A stretch of 64,000 bases of DNA from Anaerolineales bacterium (lineage in GTDB: Bacteria > Chloroflexota > Anaerolineae > Anaerolineales > UBA4823). Within the stretch, counting starts at the first letter, position 1. Each line of letters starts with the position of its first letter. The DNA lies in assembly GCA_016929095.1 (NCBI GenBank), contig JAFGJM010000033.1, forward strand, positions 62,001 to 126,000, read 5' to 3'. Position numbers and translations under genes: made by a program. The notes beneath the pieces were generated by a model, which was not told where the DNA came from, did not search any database, and worked only from the letters and a program-made list of their open reading frames with translations. Of this stretch, positions 52,789 through 60,766 are shown one piece after another.

Positions 52789-54834
52789 ATGAAAACATTT
52801 CGGAAGTTTCTTCTCATTTTGGTTATTTTGTCCACGGTCTCTCTAAACTGCAATTTTATCTCTTCATTGGGAAACAAAGTTGGATCAGTCGCCCCCAAAG
52901 AGCCAATTCGCCAGGAAGAAACTACCAATTCATCCGGTCAAGTGACATTCCGCGATCCTAGTACCAAAGAAAAAGTAACAGTTACGGTACTGGAGGAAGG
53001 TAAAGCCCTTGAAGGAGCCAATGTAATTTATCTCCACGGCCAAACTTCAACTTTTGAAGCTTATTTTATCAGGGACGAGCGCGGGCTGCTTGCTGTCAGG
53101 TATTTTTTGCACAATTCAGACCACGTAATTGATGTTTCAGATATCACGATTGAGGTTATCCAGGGAGAAATCCGTCCTCTTAACAAAGAAGAGGCGGGAG
53201 CAGCTCTGGGTTATTTAAATGATATGAAATTGGTGAGCAGCAATACATATATAGATACCATTTCAGACGCTGAAAAAGCCGAGTCGACTCTTCGAATTTT
53301 AGAAGGTCTAAATGCAAAATCAAATATCAGTTCAGTTTTGCTGATTGTGGGAGTATTAAGCGGCGGTACAATATCTGTTTTTTCAGTGGCTCTTAATTTA
53401 TCTTCGACTCTAGCTATTGGTTATGCTATAGATTGGGTTAAGTCTTCGATAGATCCCAATCTTCGGTGGGATTTATATCACAGCTATGATGCCACCAATG
53501 GATATGAAAATTATGTCTATGTTTTGACTCAATCACCTATGATGCAAAAACCGACTATTAACTTTGATAAGGATGGTACCATCAGTGCATCGATTCTAGC
53601 TAATGACCCGATGCGCTATCCTGAGGTATCCAGCCAAATGGCAGGATTGCCTGATTACACCATTTTTGAAGGGCCAACGGTTAATTCCGATCTTACCTAC
53701 TATTACGATTTACTGAAAAAAGGTCAAAATACATCTGTTAGTCAGGGTGTTTTAGACCATAAATCAGCTTGCATCGGAGATCGTTGTACTGAAACAATGA
53801 TAAACTTTGGTATTCTTCCACCAGGTGAATATAATTTACATTGTTATGCAAAAGACGAAGTAGGCAACGTTTCCTCACCGATAGTTGAAACTTTCGTAGT
53901 ATGGGGGACAAATCCACCAATAACAGGAACTAAAGAACCACAGATTTCGGGTAGTGCCCAGTTCCCGTCTGAAAATATAGTCTTCCCTTCAATTAATCGT
54001 GCCAGCACAACTGGCCAGGATCTCTGGTTGATCGACCCTAATAATCATGCCAAACTTACCCGGCTGACCCGAGAGGATGCCATATTTCACAAACCACTAT
54101 GGTCACCGGACCATACTCGCATCACCTTTACTCGCCGTGAGCCGGGAAGGGATGAGGAAAGCCTGTATGTGATAAACGCCGACGGCAGTGGGCTAAAGCA
54201 GGTAAGCAGTGCGCATGCCAGGGTGACCGCTGGCTTTTGGTCGTTGGATGACGATAAGATATACATGGTGACTTCAGAGATGGATTCATCTTGCCAGTTT
54301 AGCTGGATCAAAGCCGATGGAAGCGTCACGCAAGCTGAGAATCCTGTATCCGGCGCAGGAAATTCTGTCTGTTCAGTTGACGCTTCACCAGACCGCAGCC
54401 AAATCGTTTTCCGCGGCTATGGAGGCAGCCAGACTATCTACGTTGCTGACCTCGTAGATAACGGCATTCACATAGAGTCTGCCCAAACCCTGGTGGCGAC
54501 GGACGCAATTCTGGGTAGCCGCGAAAACACACAGCCAGCCTGGTCTGCGGACGGCAAACGGATCGCATTTGTAGCCGACGAAGGTGATTATTTGACTAAT
54601 ATCTACACTATCAACAGCGATGGAAGCAATCTACAAAAAGTTACGTACTTCACCAACGCTTGGGTGACTACGCCACGTTGGTCGAATGACTCACTCTGGC
54701 TGGCAGTGCATGTTGGTTTCACAGACACCAGCCCGCAATACTCAGATATCTACTTGGTTCCCAGCGATGGATCATTTTCCGTAGTCACCAACCTGACAGA
54801 TGACAGCATCCAGGATGGTGGACCGGATTGGTAA
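52789..54834 (+). CDS. Lipoprotein with TolB-like beta-propeller
   Basis: AAGGAGGAAGAA precedes the ATG at 52789. Residues 1-22 are a lipoprotein signal (LILVILSTVSLNC). A domain of about 380 residues of unknown type follows, containing a hydrophobic segment near residue 190 (SSVLLIVGVLSGGTISVFSV) and an Ig-like stretch ending PPGEYNLHCYAKDEVGNVSS. Residues 395-682 form a propeller with WD40-like TolB repeats: DLWLIDPNNHAKLTRLT, LYVINADGSGLKQVS, IYTINSDGSNLQKVT and IYLVPSDGS, separated by W-S-x-D blades. It is an outer-face protein with probable binding function. It is the only large surface protein in the element and could be cargo. Confidence 0.78.
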   Translation: MKTFRKFLLILVILSTVSLNCNFISSLGNKVGSVAPKEPIRQEETTNSSGQVTFRDPSTKEKVTVTVLEEGKALEGANVIYLHGQTSTFEAYFIRDERGLLAVRYFLHNSDHVIDVSDITIEVIQGEIRPLNKEEAGAALGYLNDMKLVSSNTYIDTISDAEKAESTLRILEGLNAKSNISSVLLIVGVLSGGTISVFSVALNLSSTLAIGYAIDWVKSSIDPNLRWDLYHSYDATNGYENYVYVLTQSPMMQKPTINFDKDGTISASILANDPMRYPEVSSQMAGLPDYTIFEGPTVNSDLTYYYDLLKKGQNTSVSQGVLDHKSACIGDRCTETMINFGILPPGEYNLHCYAKDEVGNVSSPIVETFVVWGTNPPITGTKEPQISGSAQFPSENIVFPSINRASTTGQDLWLIDPNNHAKLTRLTREDAIFHKPLWSPDHTRITFTRREPGRDEESLYVINADGSGLKQVSSAHARVTAGFWSLDDDKIYMVTSEMDSSCQFSWIKADGSVTQAENPVSGAGNSVCSVDASPDRSQIVFRGYGGSQTIYVADLVDNGIHIESAQTLVATDAILGSRENTQPAWSADGKRIAFVADEGDYLTNIYTINSDGSNLQKVTYFTNAWVTTPRWSNDSLWLAVHVGFTDTSPQYSDIYLVPSDGSFSVVTNLTDDSIQDGGPDW

Positions 54835-54936
54835 GCTTTACTTTACGATGCAAAACTCTTGCTAATATCCTTGTAGAATTATGGAAGTAAATCCTTCGGT
54901 CCTCCGCACCAAATGAACAGCTTCCGCGGGCTCCCT

Positions 54937-55044
54937 TCAGGCATTCGCATTGGTATGTTTATTATCACGATATCGATTTGTATTATTCTCTATGTCACAG
55001 ATCACCTCTTCCGGTTTGATCCCCCTACATTCGATATCTGTCAT
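54937..55044 (-). pseudogene. Truncated paralogue of the 51117-51635 gene
   Basis: Thirty-five codons from ATG 55044: MTDIECRGIKPEEVICDI corresponds to MPEIEYRGIKPEEAIRDI of the intact gene, with matching residues on to position 29. Similarity then stops and a TGA ends the frame. The promoter in front is conserved too (55051-55080), so the duplication included the regulatory region. It may still be transcribed. Confidence 0.75.
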
Positions 55045-55050
55045 GGGTGG

Positions 55051-55080
55051 ATTATACAAATCGGAGAGGCTTGTTGTCAA
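55051..55080 (-). promoter_or_regulatory. Duplicated leaderless promoter
   Basis: TTGACA (55075-55080), an 18-bp spacer and TATAAT (55051-55056) on the minus strand, six bases before the ATG of the truncated paralogue. It is the second copy of the arrangement at 51642-51671. Confidence 0.72.
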
Positions 55081-55236
55081 TTGTTGGTAATTTGAAAAGT
55101 ATTGTTAGACAATTTACTAAAATTCAGCCACTTTAGATTTGTACCATGCTGCAATGGCATCATGGCAGCAAAACGCAATCGGGGGTGGGCGGGACCGCCA
55201 CACAGGGGCCTTATGAAAGCCCCTGCGAGCATTGCC

Positions 55237-55389
55237 TTATTTTGATTTTTTGGATTCACCTATCTTTGATAGCCACTTTTTCGTGACCTGCTCAAAACGA
55301 TCGAGCAATGCTCTGGAACGGCGAATATCTTCCATTTGTTGGGAAAGCCATTTGGCTTTCTGTTCTGATGTGCTTGTTTTCCAGTCCAT
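55237..55389 (-). CDS. 50-residue basic helical protein
   Basis: GGGAGGTGA lies eight bases before the ATG at 55389, nearly the same site as before the short DUF2958 gene. The protein begins MDWKTSTSEQKAKWLSQQ, continues as one long amphipathic helix (MEDIRRSRALLDRFEQVTKKWL) and ends in a lysine-rich tail. No family is recognised. Two hairpins follow the stop (CAGGGGC/GCCCCTG near 55202-55224, and a GTGG..CCAC one beyond), probably as terminators. It may be a DNA-binding or antitoxin-like element protein. It is easily missed because of its size. Confidence 0.62.
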   Translation of the reverse strand: MDWKTSTSEQKAKWLSQQMEDIRRSRALLDRFEQVTKKWLSKIGESKKSK

Positions 55390-55460
55390 GTATGTTCACC
55401 TCCCTTCCCGTCCGAAAAATTATTACTTTTGGAGCGCCTGCGCTCCGATATTCGCCGATT

Positions 55461-55549
55461 TTCACACCCGCCGAAGCGTGTCAAGGAGATCGCCGTAGGT
55501 GATCCCTTAAAGGTGCGAAGCATCCTTGACGCGCAAAGGAGGGTGTGAA
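55461..55549 (-). promoter_or_regulatory. Structured leader B (nested inverted repeats) before the 50-residue gene
   Basis: Outer arms TTCACACCC (55461-55469) and GGGTGTGAA (55541-55549); inner arms CGTGTCAAGGA (55477-55487) and TCCTTGACGCG (55523-55533), one mismatch; an innermost GATC-CC / GG-GATC pair. A further hairpin GGAGCG-CCTG-CGCTCC (55431-55446) lies between it and the gene. Layout and core match leader A at 50841-50925. The rest of 55550-55721 shows no gene. Confidence 0.6.
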
Positions 55550-55721
55550 GTTGGGTGGTGGGGGATATAAATAAACTGAGCCAATTTTGCCTGGCGAAGT
55601 ATGCCTATTCCGATTGCGCAATATTCGGTGAAAGGTTGGGAGGTGCCTTTTGCGACTATGGATTTTTACGATAGAATCAGAAGATAATATTGTATGCAGA
55701 AAAAATTACGTACTGGGGCAT

Positions 55722-55952
55722 ATGGTGGAAGAGAACGAAAAAGACAGAAATAACCAACCTGGGTTGGATGAGTTAATTTCACTTAGTGAGGCTTCGGAGA
55801 TCAGCGGATTATCCCCAAGCCAGTTAAGGTTATTGGTTACACGGGGGGTGATTTGGGGGAAGAAGCTGGGGAGAAACTGGTTTACGACAGCTCTGGCTGT
55901 GAAAGAATATCTAAAAATGGATCATAAACCAGGGCCAAAACCACGAAAGTGA
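55722..55952 (+). CDS. Excisionase-like helix-turn-helix protein
   Basis: About 76 residues from ATG 55722 (an in-frame ATG at 55650 would add 24 atypical residues). SLSEASEISGLSPSQLRLLVTRG is the helix-turn-helix and IWGKKLGRNWFTTALAVKEYL the wing, as in excisionases and MerR-like element regulators. It ends with a basic PGPKPRK tail. It is rightward, just before the promoter with the perfect palindrome at 55983-55998, which it might bind. It is similar in layout to the protein at 14047-14313. Confidence 0.65.
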   Translation: MVEENEKDRNNQPGLDELISLSEASEISGLSPSQLRLLVTRGVIWGKKLGRNWFTTALAVKEYLKMDHKPGPKPRK

Positions 55953-55972
55953 ATTTGTATTTTTCCATTTCC

Positions 55973-56002
55973 TTGACAAATGTAGGCGATATCGCCTATA
56001 AT
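55973..56002 (+). promoter_or_regulatory. Strong promoter with a perfect 16-bp palindrome in its spacer
   Basis: TTGACA (55973-55978), an 18-bp spacer and TATAAT (55997-56002). TAGGCGATATCGCCTA (55983-55998) is a perfect palindrome filling the spacer and touching the -10 box, so a bound repressor would block polymerase. No protein gene follows on the plus strand within the next 1.3 kb. Confidence 0.8.
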
Positions 56003-56008
56003 AGATTT

Positions 56009-56165
56009 ATATCTTCAATATCACCGAGTTGGGTAAATATCTTTCAATTCTCTATAGTTGTCCGGTGATTGTTCCTTTAGATGCGAAAGGAGAGTGCGTC
56101 ATGGGTGGTGGATCCGGATAAACAAGAATGAGCGACAGGAACCGCGGCCTGTCGTCTCTGTTTAA
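56009..56165 (+). ncRNA. Candidate short RNA (about 155 nt) with terminal hairpin
   Basis: From the expected start about seven bases after TATAAT, the transcript would contain a stem ATCACCG (56020-56026)/CGGTGAT (56063-56069). It would end at a hairpin CGACAGG (56133-56139)/CCTGTCG (56148-56154) followed by TCTCTGTTTAAT. It contains AAAGGAGAG before ATG at 56101 but that frame codes only six residues (MGGGSG). It may be a regulatory RNA or a leader peptide RNA. It ends facing the 3' end of the leftward gene at 56192. Confidence 0.5.
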
Positions 56166-56191
56166 TATTAATAAATCATTGACTTCACTTC

Positions 56192-56869
56192 TTACCATTC
56201 CCACCTTAATACATATACTTCATATAATCTAGGTTTATCCTTTTCCCAGGATACCAGCCAACGACCATCTGATAGCTGGCGCTGGGTTTCTCGAGTAAGA
56301 TCACGGGTATGTTTACGGTTGCTTTCTTCAAGTGCAAGTCGTGTGGGCGGTCTAGACTTCGGAAAGATTACATTGATCTTTATGTGTCGAGTCGGGTGAC
56401 TGATGTCTGTGCTCCAGTAGCCATCATTGGTTAAAAATCCTCGGCGGATATTCCATTGAATATTAAATTCATCGGTATCACCACGGTTTTTTACTTCTCG
56501 GAGTGAAAGCAAGATGTAAGTCTTATATCCTGATCGGTAGCGATCCACAGGTTTGCCTCGATTGGTACGGTAATTGAGCAGGATTTCCCCATCACCCCAA
56601 GCATAATCCTGATAGGCGATTATGTTGTTTTGTAAGTATCGAATTTTTTTGCGCTTAATAAAAGTAGCTTTTGTACCATCTTGATTGTGAATCTCGAGAG
56701 TGGATTCATAATCCAAAACCTCATAAATTCCATTGTTCAATAAACTCTTGATAGTCTCTTGACCAATTTGCCACATGTCTGCAAGTAATTCCAATCCAGA
56801 GAATCCCAACAGGTTAGTCAGCCATTTAGAGATGATGCATGTTTGGGATTGATCTTCTTCCTCTGGCAT
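56192..56869 (-). CDS. Unknown element protein, 225 residues
   Basis: A soluble protein with an acidic N-terminus (MPEEEDQSQT), a helical segment (LTNLLGFSGLELLADMWQ) and a long beta-rich basic part with many Arg, Tyr and Trp residues. I do not recognise it. A perfect inverted repeat sits two bases upstream of the ATG and no ribosome site is visible, which suggests direct control at the start of the message. It is leftward and isolated from other leftward genes, converging with the short RNA. Confidence 0.55.
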   Translation of the reverse strand: MPEEEDQSQTCIISKWLTNLLGFSGLELLADMWQIGQETIKSLLNNGIYEVLDYESTLEIHNQDGTKATFIKRKKIRYLQNNIIAYQDYAWGDGEILLNYRTNRGKPVDRYRSGYKTYILLSLREVKNRGDTDEFNIQWNIRRGFLTNDGYWSTDISHPTRHIKINVIFPKSRPPTRLALEESNRKHTRDLTRETQRQLSDGRWLVSWEKDKPRLYEVYVLRWEW

Positions 56870-56870
56870 A

Positions 56871-56901
56871 AGTTGTAGTGAATTTGGAAAACACTACAAC
56901 T
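56871..56901. promoter_or_regulatory. Perfect inverted repeat at the start of the 225-residue gene
   Basis: AGTTGTAGTG (56871-56880) and CACTACAACT (56892-56901) are fully complementary around 11 bases, ending one base before the start codon on the minus strand. It could be an operator or a hairpin masking translation. Confidence 0.6.
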
Positions 56902-57316
56902 AACAATAACAAATCTGAAGTTCCCTGTCTATAGAGATAAAAAATATCTATCAGGAGTAATTCTTTGAATGAGCACCAATAGAATTTGTGTAATCAATTG
57001 AGGTTTATATCCGGGTAAGATATTTTTATAATCAGTGTGGGAAAACTGGTTAGTAAAAGGAGTGGTTTAAAAACATCCGTTTTTCTCAAATTATAGGACG
57101 TATATTGGTTGTCACTCAGCTTTGCTATTATCGTTATTATTTATTGTCATGATTCATTTGAAGCTAATCAAAGGTCGCAAAAGGATGATTGTGCGCTGTG
57201 CCAAATTGTTTGACAAATATGATTCGATAAATCAATTACCTATGCAAATTCTTGTTTTCTAGCTATGATTGCTTGACGGCATTCTTCACCAAAAAATCCA
57301 ATCGAGTAGAACATAA
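56902..57316. other. Intergenic, no gene seen
   Basis: 415 AT-rich bases between divergent genes. No supported reading frame, no strong hairpin, and no convincing promoter pair beyond scattered TATTAT-like strings. Confidence 0.5.
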
Positions 57317-58333
57317 ATGGGTTCAAAAACATTCTTATCTATCATTGGATCAATCTATATCATTGCTATTCTCCTTTATATATTCGATGCTGTAATTTCA
57401 TACAATCGTGACAAACTAAAAAATTTCATTAAATTTATAAAATTAGATTTCCATTTAGTGCGAATCGGTTTGGATTTGATAATGATTTTCGTGGTCCTTG
57501 CTTTAGGGAGGTCATATGCGATTTACATAGGACCGCCTGTTGAAAAACAAGTTGCTAACATAAACGAATTCGTAGATGCAATTCCAACGACCTTACCGAC
57601 GTATGTGAGGGATATCTATCATAGCGCTATTGAGTTTTATCAAGGAATTGATGGGGGCGATTTTTATGAAGTGGGATCTCCACCACCCTATACCCCATTT
57701 ATGGTGTTTGAAACAAATACACCGATTACCCCAACCAAAGCTTATAGAAAAGTTCAAACAGCAAATCCTCAACCACTTACCACAACACAAATTCTGATGT
57801 CTTCAAAAACCTTGACATCTTTTCCTACTGAAACAATAACTTCTTTACCAACTCGCAGGACAACACCTACTATAGCAATGAACTTGTCTAAAGTCGCTGT
57901 ATCTCGGACAACGAAACAAGAATTAAAAAACTTAGAATCTATTTGGACCGTTGATCCGAATATCGATCCAATAATCCAGTCGGGATTATTTTATAAATCC
58001 TTCAAGGGTGAAATTTCTCAATCTGATCATTATAGATGGCCTATAAAGTGGTGCGCAAAAGGTCGAAACTTACTCCCGAAGAACCTTGAGATTATGGCTG
58101 TTGAATTCTTTATTGATGGCCAGGAAGTTCCTAGCAATTATGTTTATGAGTACGAAAATGCAGGAAATAATTGGTATTGCCATTATTGGGTGAGTACACT
58201 TTCTGATTGGACTTCGTATACCAAGGTAGACTTAATGACTCGCATAATTATTAAAGAGAATTTATTTGATGGTGAAGACACCTTTTCAAAAGGCACCTAT
58301 CAAATCAAGTTACAAATTTCGGTTAATCCATGA
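57317..58333 (+). CDS. Membrane-anchored protein of unknown function
   Basis: 338 residues. Two hydrophobic segments lie at residues 6-28 (LSIIGSIYIIAILLYIFDAV) and 50-70 (IGLDLIMIFVVLALGRSYAIY). A Thr/Pro/Ser-rich linker of about 80 residues follows (for example TNTPITPTKAY and ETITSLPTRRTTPT), then a beta-rich domain of about 140 residues with three Trp-containing strands (HYRWPIKWCAKGRN, NNWYCHYWVSTLSDW). The domain is probably outside the cell. No family is recognised. AT-rich. Confidence 0.65.
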   Translation: MGSKTFLSIIGSIYIIAILLYIFDAVISYNRDKLKNFIKFIKLDFHLVRIGLDLIMIFVVLALGRSYAIYIGPPVEKQVANINEFVDAIPTTLPTYVRDIYHSAIEFYQGIDGGDFYEVGSPPPYTPFMVFETNTPITPTKAYRKVQTANPQPLTTTQILMSSKTLTSFPTETITSLPTRRTTPTIAMNLSKVAVSRTTKQELKNLESIWTVDPNIDPIIQSGLFYKSFKGEISQSDHYRWPIKWCAKGRNLLPKNLEIMAVEFFIDGQEVPSNYVYEYENAGNNWYCHYWVSTLSDWTSYTKVDLMTRIIIKENLFDGEDTFSKGTYQIKLQISVNP

Positions 58334-58497
58334 CTCATAGAATAATAAAGTTCTATCCATACCATACTCCATAAAAATTATTTTTGGAAAATATCCCAAA
58401 GCCAGCCATTAACCAGTCAAACAGCGAACTTGCCTCACTGCCAGACCGATTGCCTCCTAAGGGGCAAGTCTCCAGAGGCAACACGCTCCTCTTGCCA

Positions 58498-58881
58498 TCA
58501 GGTTTGTGTAAGGCTGGCTCTGGATGTTGTTGATACGTTGGGCCCGCTATTTGAATCGTTGTTTGCTTCAAACGTTTTTTCATTTTTCCGCTTATCCCCT
58601 TTTGATTGACCGTAGTATTCAATTGCATCGCTGACAATTTTCCAAAGTGGTAATACTTTACCGGTGTGTAGCCGATAATGGTTTTGGATTTCTTGTATGG
58701 TGGCAAGAGCCTTATTCGTGAGGCTTATGGTAGTTCGTACCCTGGGCTTAAGCTGAACCGAGGATATTTCATTCCCATGTTGATTTTGGAAATCACCTTC
58801 TGCATCTTCCCCCGGTTGGAATAGGATTTTCTTTCCGACCGGTTTTGGTTCGCCTAAACCCATGACATGCTTGGGATTCAT
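58498..58881 (-). CDS. Small partner of ParA (centromere-binding candidate)
   Basis: 127 residues, its ATG overlapping the parA stop (ATGA). The middle RTTISLTNKALATIQEIQNHYRL followed by LPLWKIVSDAIEYY has a strand and two helices, as in ribbon-helix-helix ParG/ParR-type adaptors. Both termini are hydrophilic and likely flexible. In type Ib partition systems such a protein binds parS and stimulates ParA. A hairpin TTGCCTC/GAGGCAA (58450-58481) behind the gene may end the operon. Confidence 0.7.
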   Translation of the reverse strand: MNPKHVMGLGEPKPVGKKILFQPGEDAEGDFQNQHGNEISSVQLKPRVRTTISLTNKALATIQEIQNHYRLHTGKVLPLWKIVSDAIEYYGQSKGDKRKNEKTFEANNDSNSGPNVSTTSRASLTQT

Positions 58882-59651
58882 AGATTGAGCTCCTCAATCA
58901 ACGTTTTATATGCCAGCGCTCCCTTACTACCAGGGGCAATTTCAAAGATGCTGGAAGCTCGTCCAATGGCTTTCTGCAAATCGTTATTCTTCGGGATAAT
59001 TGAACTAAGCAACAACCCGGGAAAATGTTCCATAATACGCAAGATTGTGTCACGAGTAATTGAATATGGATCCGCCTGGGTGATTAATATCCCCCGAATT
59101 TTTGGATGACTTGCATGCAATAAGACCTCCTCGCGCACCAGGCGTACGTGTTCCTGCATACGTCCAATAGCATCAAGTTCTAATTTACCCGGTGTGACCA
59201 TGATTATTACCTCATCGGATGCAGCCAGCGCATTTACAGCAAGCGGATCCAAACCTTTCCCGGTGTCAATCAAGATCAGGTCATAATCCTTCTCCGAAAG
59301 GTTATCCAATAGGTGGCGTAAGCGAGTAGGACGATTGGATAGCTTCAATGCGGCGTCAGCCAGGTCTGCGTTAGCCGGGATCAAGAAGAGGTTTGGGTAG
59401 CGCGGTGCGGGGATGATCACATTTTCTATTGGATAATGACCGATCAGCAGAGAATGAATTGTGGGGGGCAGATAACCACTCCCCGCCTCCGGAGCACGCT
59501 GACCTAATAATGCGAAGGTAACATCTGCCTGCGGGTCCATGTCGATCACCAGGGTCTTTTTACCCTGTTCAGATAAGCCCACGGCTAGATTTGCGACGGT
59601 GGTGGTCTTACCTACTCCCCCTTTATCGTTTGTAAAAACCAATCTTTTCAT
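58878..59651 (-). CDS. parA: ParA-family partition ATPase
   Basis: 257 residues from ATG 59651 (MKRLVFTNDKGGVGKTTTV); an in-frame ATG at 59678 would add nine residues before the conserved first strand. Deviant Walker A KGGVGKTT at residues 9-16, DMDPQADVTFALLG near residue 38, and Walker B-like LILIDTGKGLDPLAVNAL near residue 130. It lacks an N-terminal DNA-binding domain, as in chromosome- and Ib-type ParA. Together with the small downstream partner it is a complete partition cassette, the second on this island after ParM-ParR. Confidence 0.88.
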   Translation of the reverse strand: MKRLVFTNDKGGVGKTTTVANLAVGLSEQGKKTLVIDMDPQADVTFALLGQRAPEAGSGYLPPTIHSLLIGHYPIENVIIPAPRYPNLFLIPANADLADAALKLSNRPTRLRHLLDNLSEKDYDLILIDTGKGLDPLAVNALAASDEVIIMVTPGKLELDAIGRMQEHVRLVREEVLLHASHPKIRGILITQADPYSITRDTILRIMEHFPGLLLSSIIPKNNDLQKAIGRASSIFEIAPGSKGALAYKTLIEELNL

Positions 59652-59678
59652 AATTGAATTGATAAAAACACGATGCAT

Positions 59679-59875
59679 TCATTGATGCCCTGACAGCTTG
59701 ATACCGGTATGCAATGATGCCAAAATTGGTATCTGCCCGTGCATAATGCTGCCATGATGCGATTCTGCCATCGCATAAGTGTGAATCCATGCTGATGGAT
59801 AATGACGCAAAGGTGCTTTGGCATCGTCGTGCTAATCTATATTTATGCTCTCATGCCAGAGCATATTTTGTCAAG
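59679..59875. promoter_or_regulatory. Repeat-rich region upstream of parA (candidate parS/operator)
   Basis: Several inverted repeats are packed here: GATGCCAAA (59716-59724) with TTTGGCATC (59817-59825); ATGCGA-N8-TCGCAT (59757-59776); ATGCTCT-N6-AGAGCAT (59845-59864), preceded on the minus strand by TTGACA. Short TGCCAT/ATGGCA words recur between them. This density is typical of a centromere and autoregulatory operator for a ParA operon. Confidence 0.55.
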
Positions 59876-59887
59876 TAGGGGGAACAG

Positions 59888-60760
59888 TTAGTCGAGGAAG
59901 AGCAAAGGAACGGGCTCCACGCGGTCGATTCGATACCAAATAGGGGCATGTAAGATGGTATGAGAATTAATCTTCTCGAATGTAGTAAAGTAAAACAAGC
60001 CTTTAGCTTCACCTTTGCGTGCCTGGCTGAGCATATTTTGCATACGACGCATGCCAGTCGTAACAACCAGCCAACGTCCCGAGCGGTAATTGAAGCGTTC
60101 CTCGTAGGCTTTGCTCTTAAGATAAGCAAGGCCAGGCAAGATTTTTTCTCGTAAAAAGCGGGGGTTATCTTCGGTACTACGGTCGATTTCAAGCAAGTAA
60201 CGCAGGCGGTGTTCGCCGGTAGTGAGTGTGAAAAAACCATCCGGGCGTATATTTCGTTTGATTTGATTACTGTTATAAGTGTAGATGATTTTATCCGGGT
60301 AAGCCCAGAATTCACTCTCAGGGATCCATGTTTCCAGGGTAATACCAGACTCGGATTGGCAGGATGCCTCAAGGTCTATGCGGAAGTCGTTAATTGCCAG
60401 ATCGTGTTCGACCTGAAACCAGCGTGGTTCTTTCCGCCAGGTGAATTCCTGTAACGGGATGCTATTCAAACTCGCAATGATCTCCGCGCCGCGCCGATCT
60501 AGCCAATAGATCATGGCGGGTAAACGCCGACGTTGTTCCAGGTTGGGGCGATTGACATAGCGGTGCTGGTAGAGAAATTTCAAACGTGTCTCTGCCTGAC
60601 TCTTTGATGTGAAAAATTTGCGTTGTATCTGGGAAAAACTCAACATACCATCAAAAGCATGGATGGCTTCAAGGATATGCTGGTCACGCTCTGTGAGGCG
60701 CATAGGTGGGGGATGTGATACCCGGCTATAGCGAGGTAAAGGCTGGTGTTGCTTTGTCAT
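59888..60760 (-). CDS. Replication-relaxation family protein
   Basis: 290 residues. MRLTERDQHILEAIHAFDGMLSFSQIQRKFF near residue 20 is a winged helix (in part), and the later HDLAINDFRIDLEASC, RPDGFFTLTTGEHRLRYLLEID and REKILPGLAYLKSKAYEERF match the Replic_Relax family (PF13814). These proteins are found on plasmids and integrative elements and are thought to act at a replication or transfer origin. A leaderless promoter lies directly in front. It is the strongest sign that the flanking region is an element backbone. Confidence 0.8.
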   Translation of the reverse strand: MTKQHQPLPRYSRVSHPPPMRLTERDQHILEAIHAFDGMLSFSQIQRKFFTSKSQAETRLKFLYQHRYVNRPNLEQRRRLPAMIYWLDRRGAEIIASLNSIPLQEFTWRKEPRWFQVEHDLAINDFRIDLEASCQSESGITLETWIPESEFWAYPDKIIYTYNSNQIKRNIRPDGFFTLTTGEHRLRYLLEIDRSTEDNPRFLREKILPGLAYLKSKAYEERFNYRSGRWLVVTTGMRRMQNMLSQARKGEAKGLFYFTTFEKINSHTILHAPIWYRIDRVEPVPLLFLD

Positions 60761-60766
60761 ACCCCG

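Noticed and set aside
55260-55523. Leftward 87-codon frame overlapping leader B
   Set aside because: It is in another frame than the 50-residue gene, reads through the hairpin leader and lacks a ribosome site.
58353-58706. Leftward 117-codon frame overlapping the ParA partner gene
   Set aside because: A shadow with no start signal; the other frame overlaps the parA stop by ATGA.
59851-60372. Leftward 173-codon frame within the replication-relaxation gene
   Set aside because: A shadow; the overlapping frame has the family motifs and the promoter.
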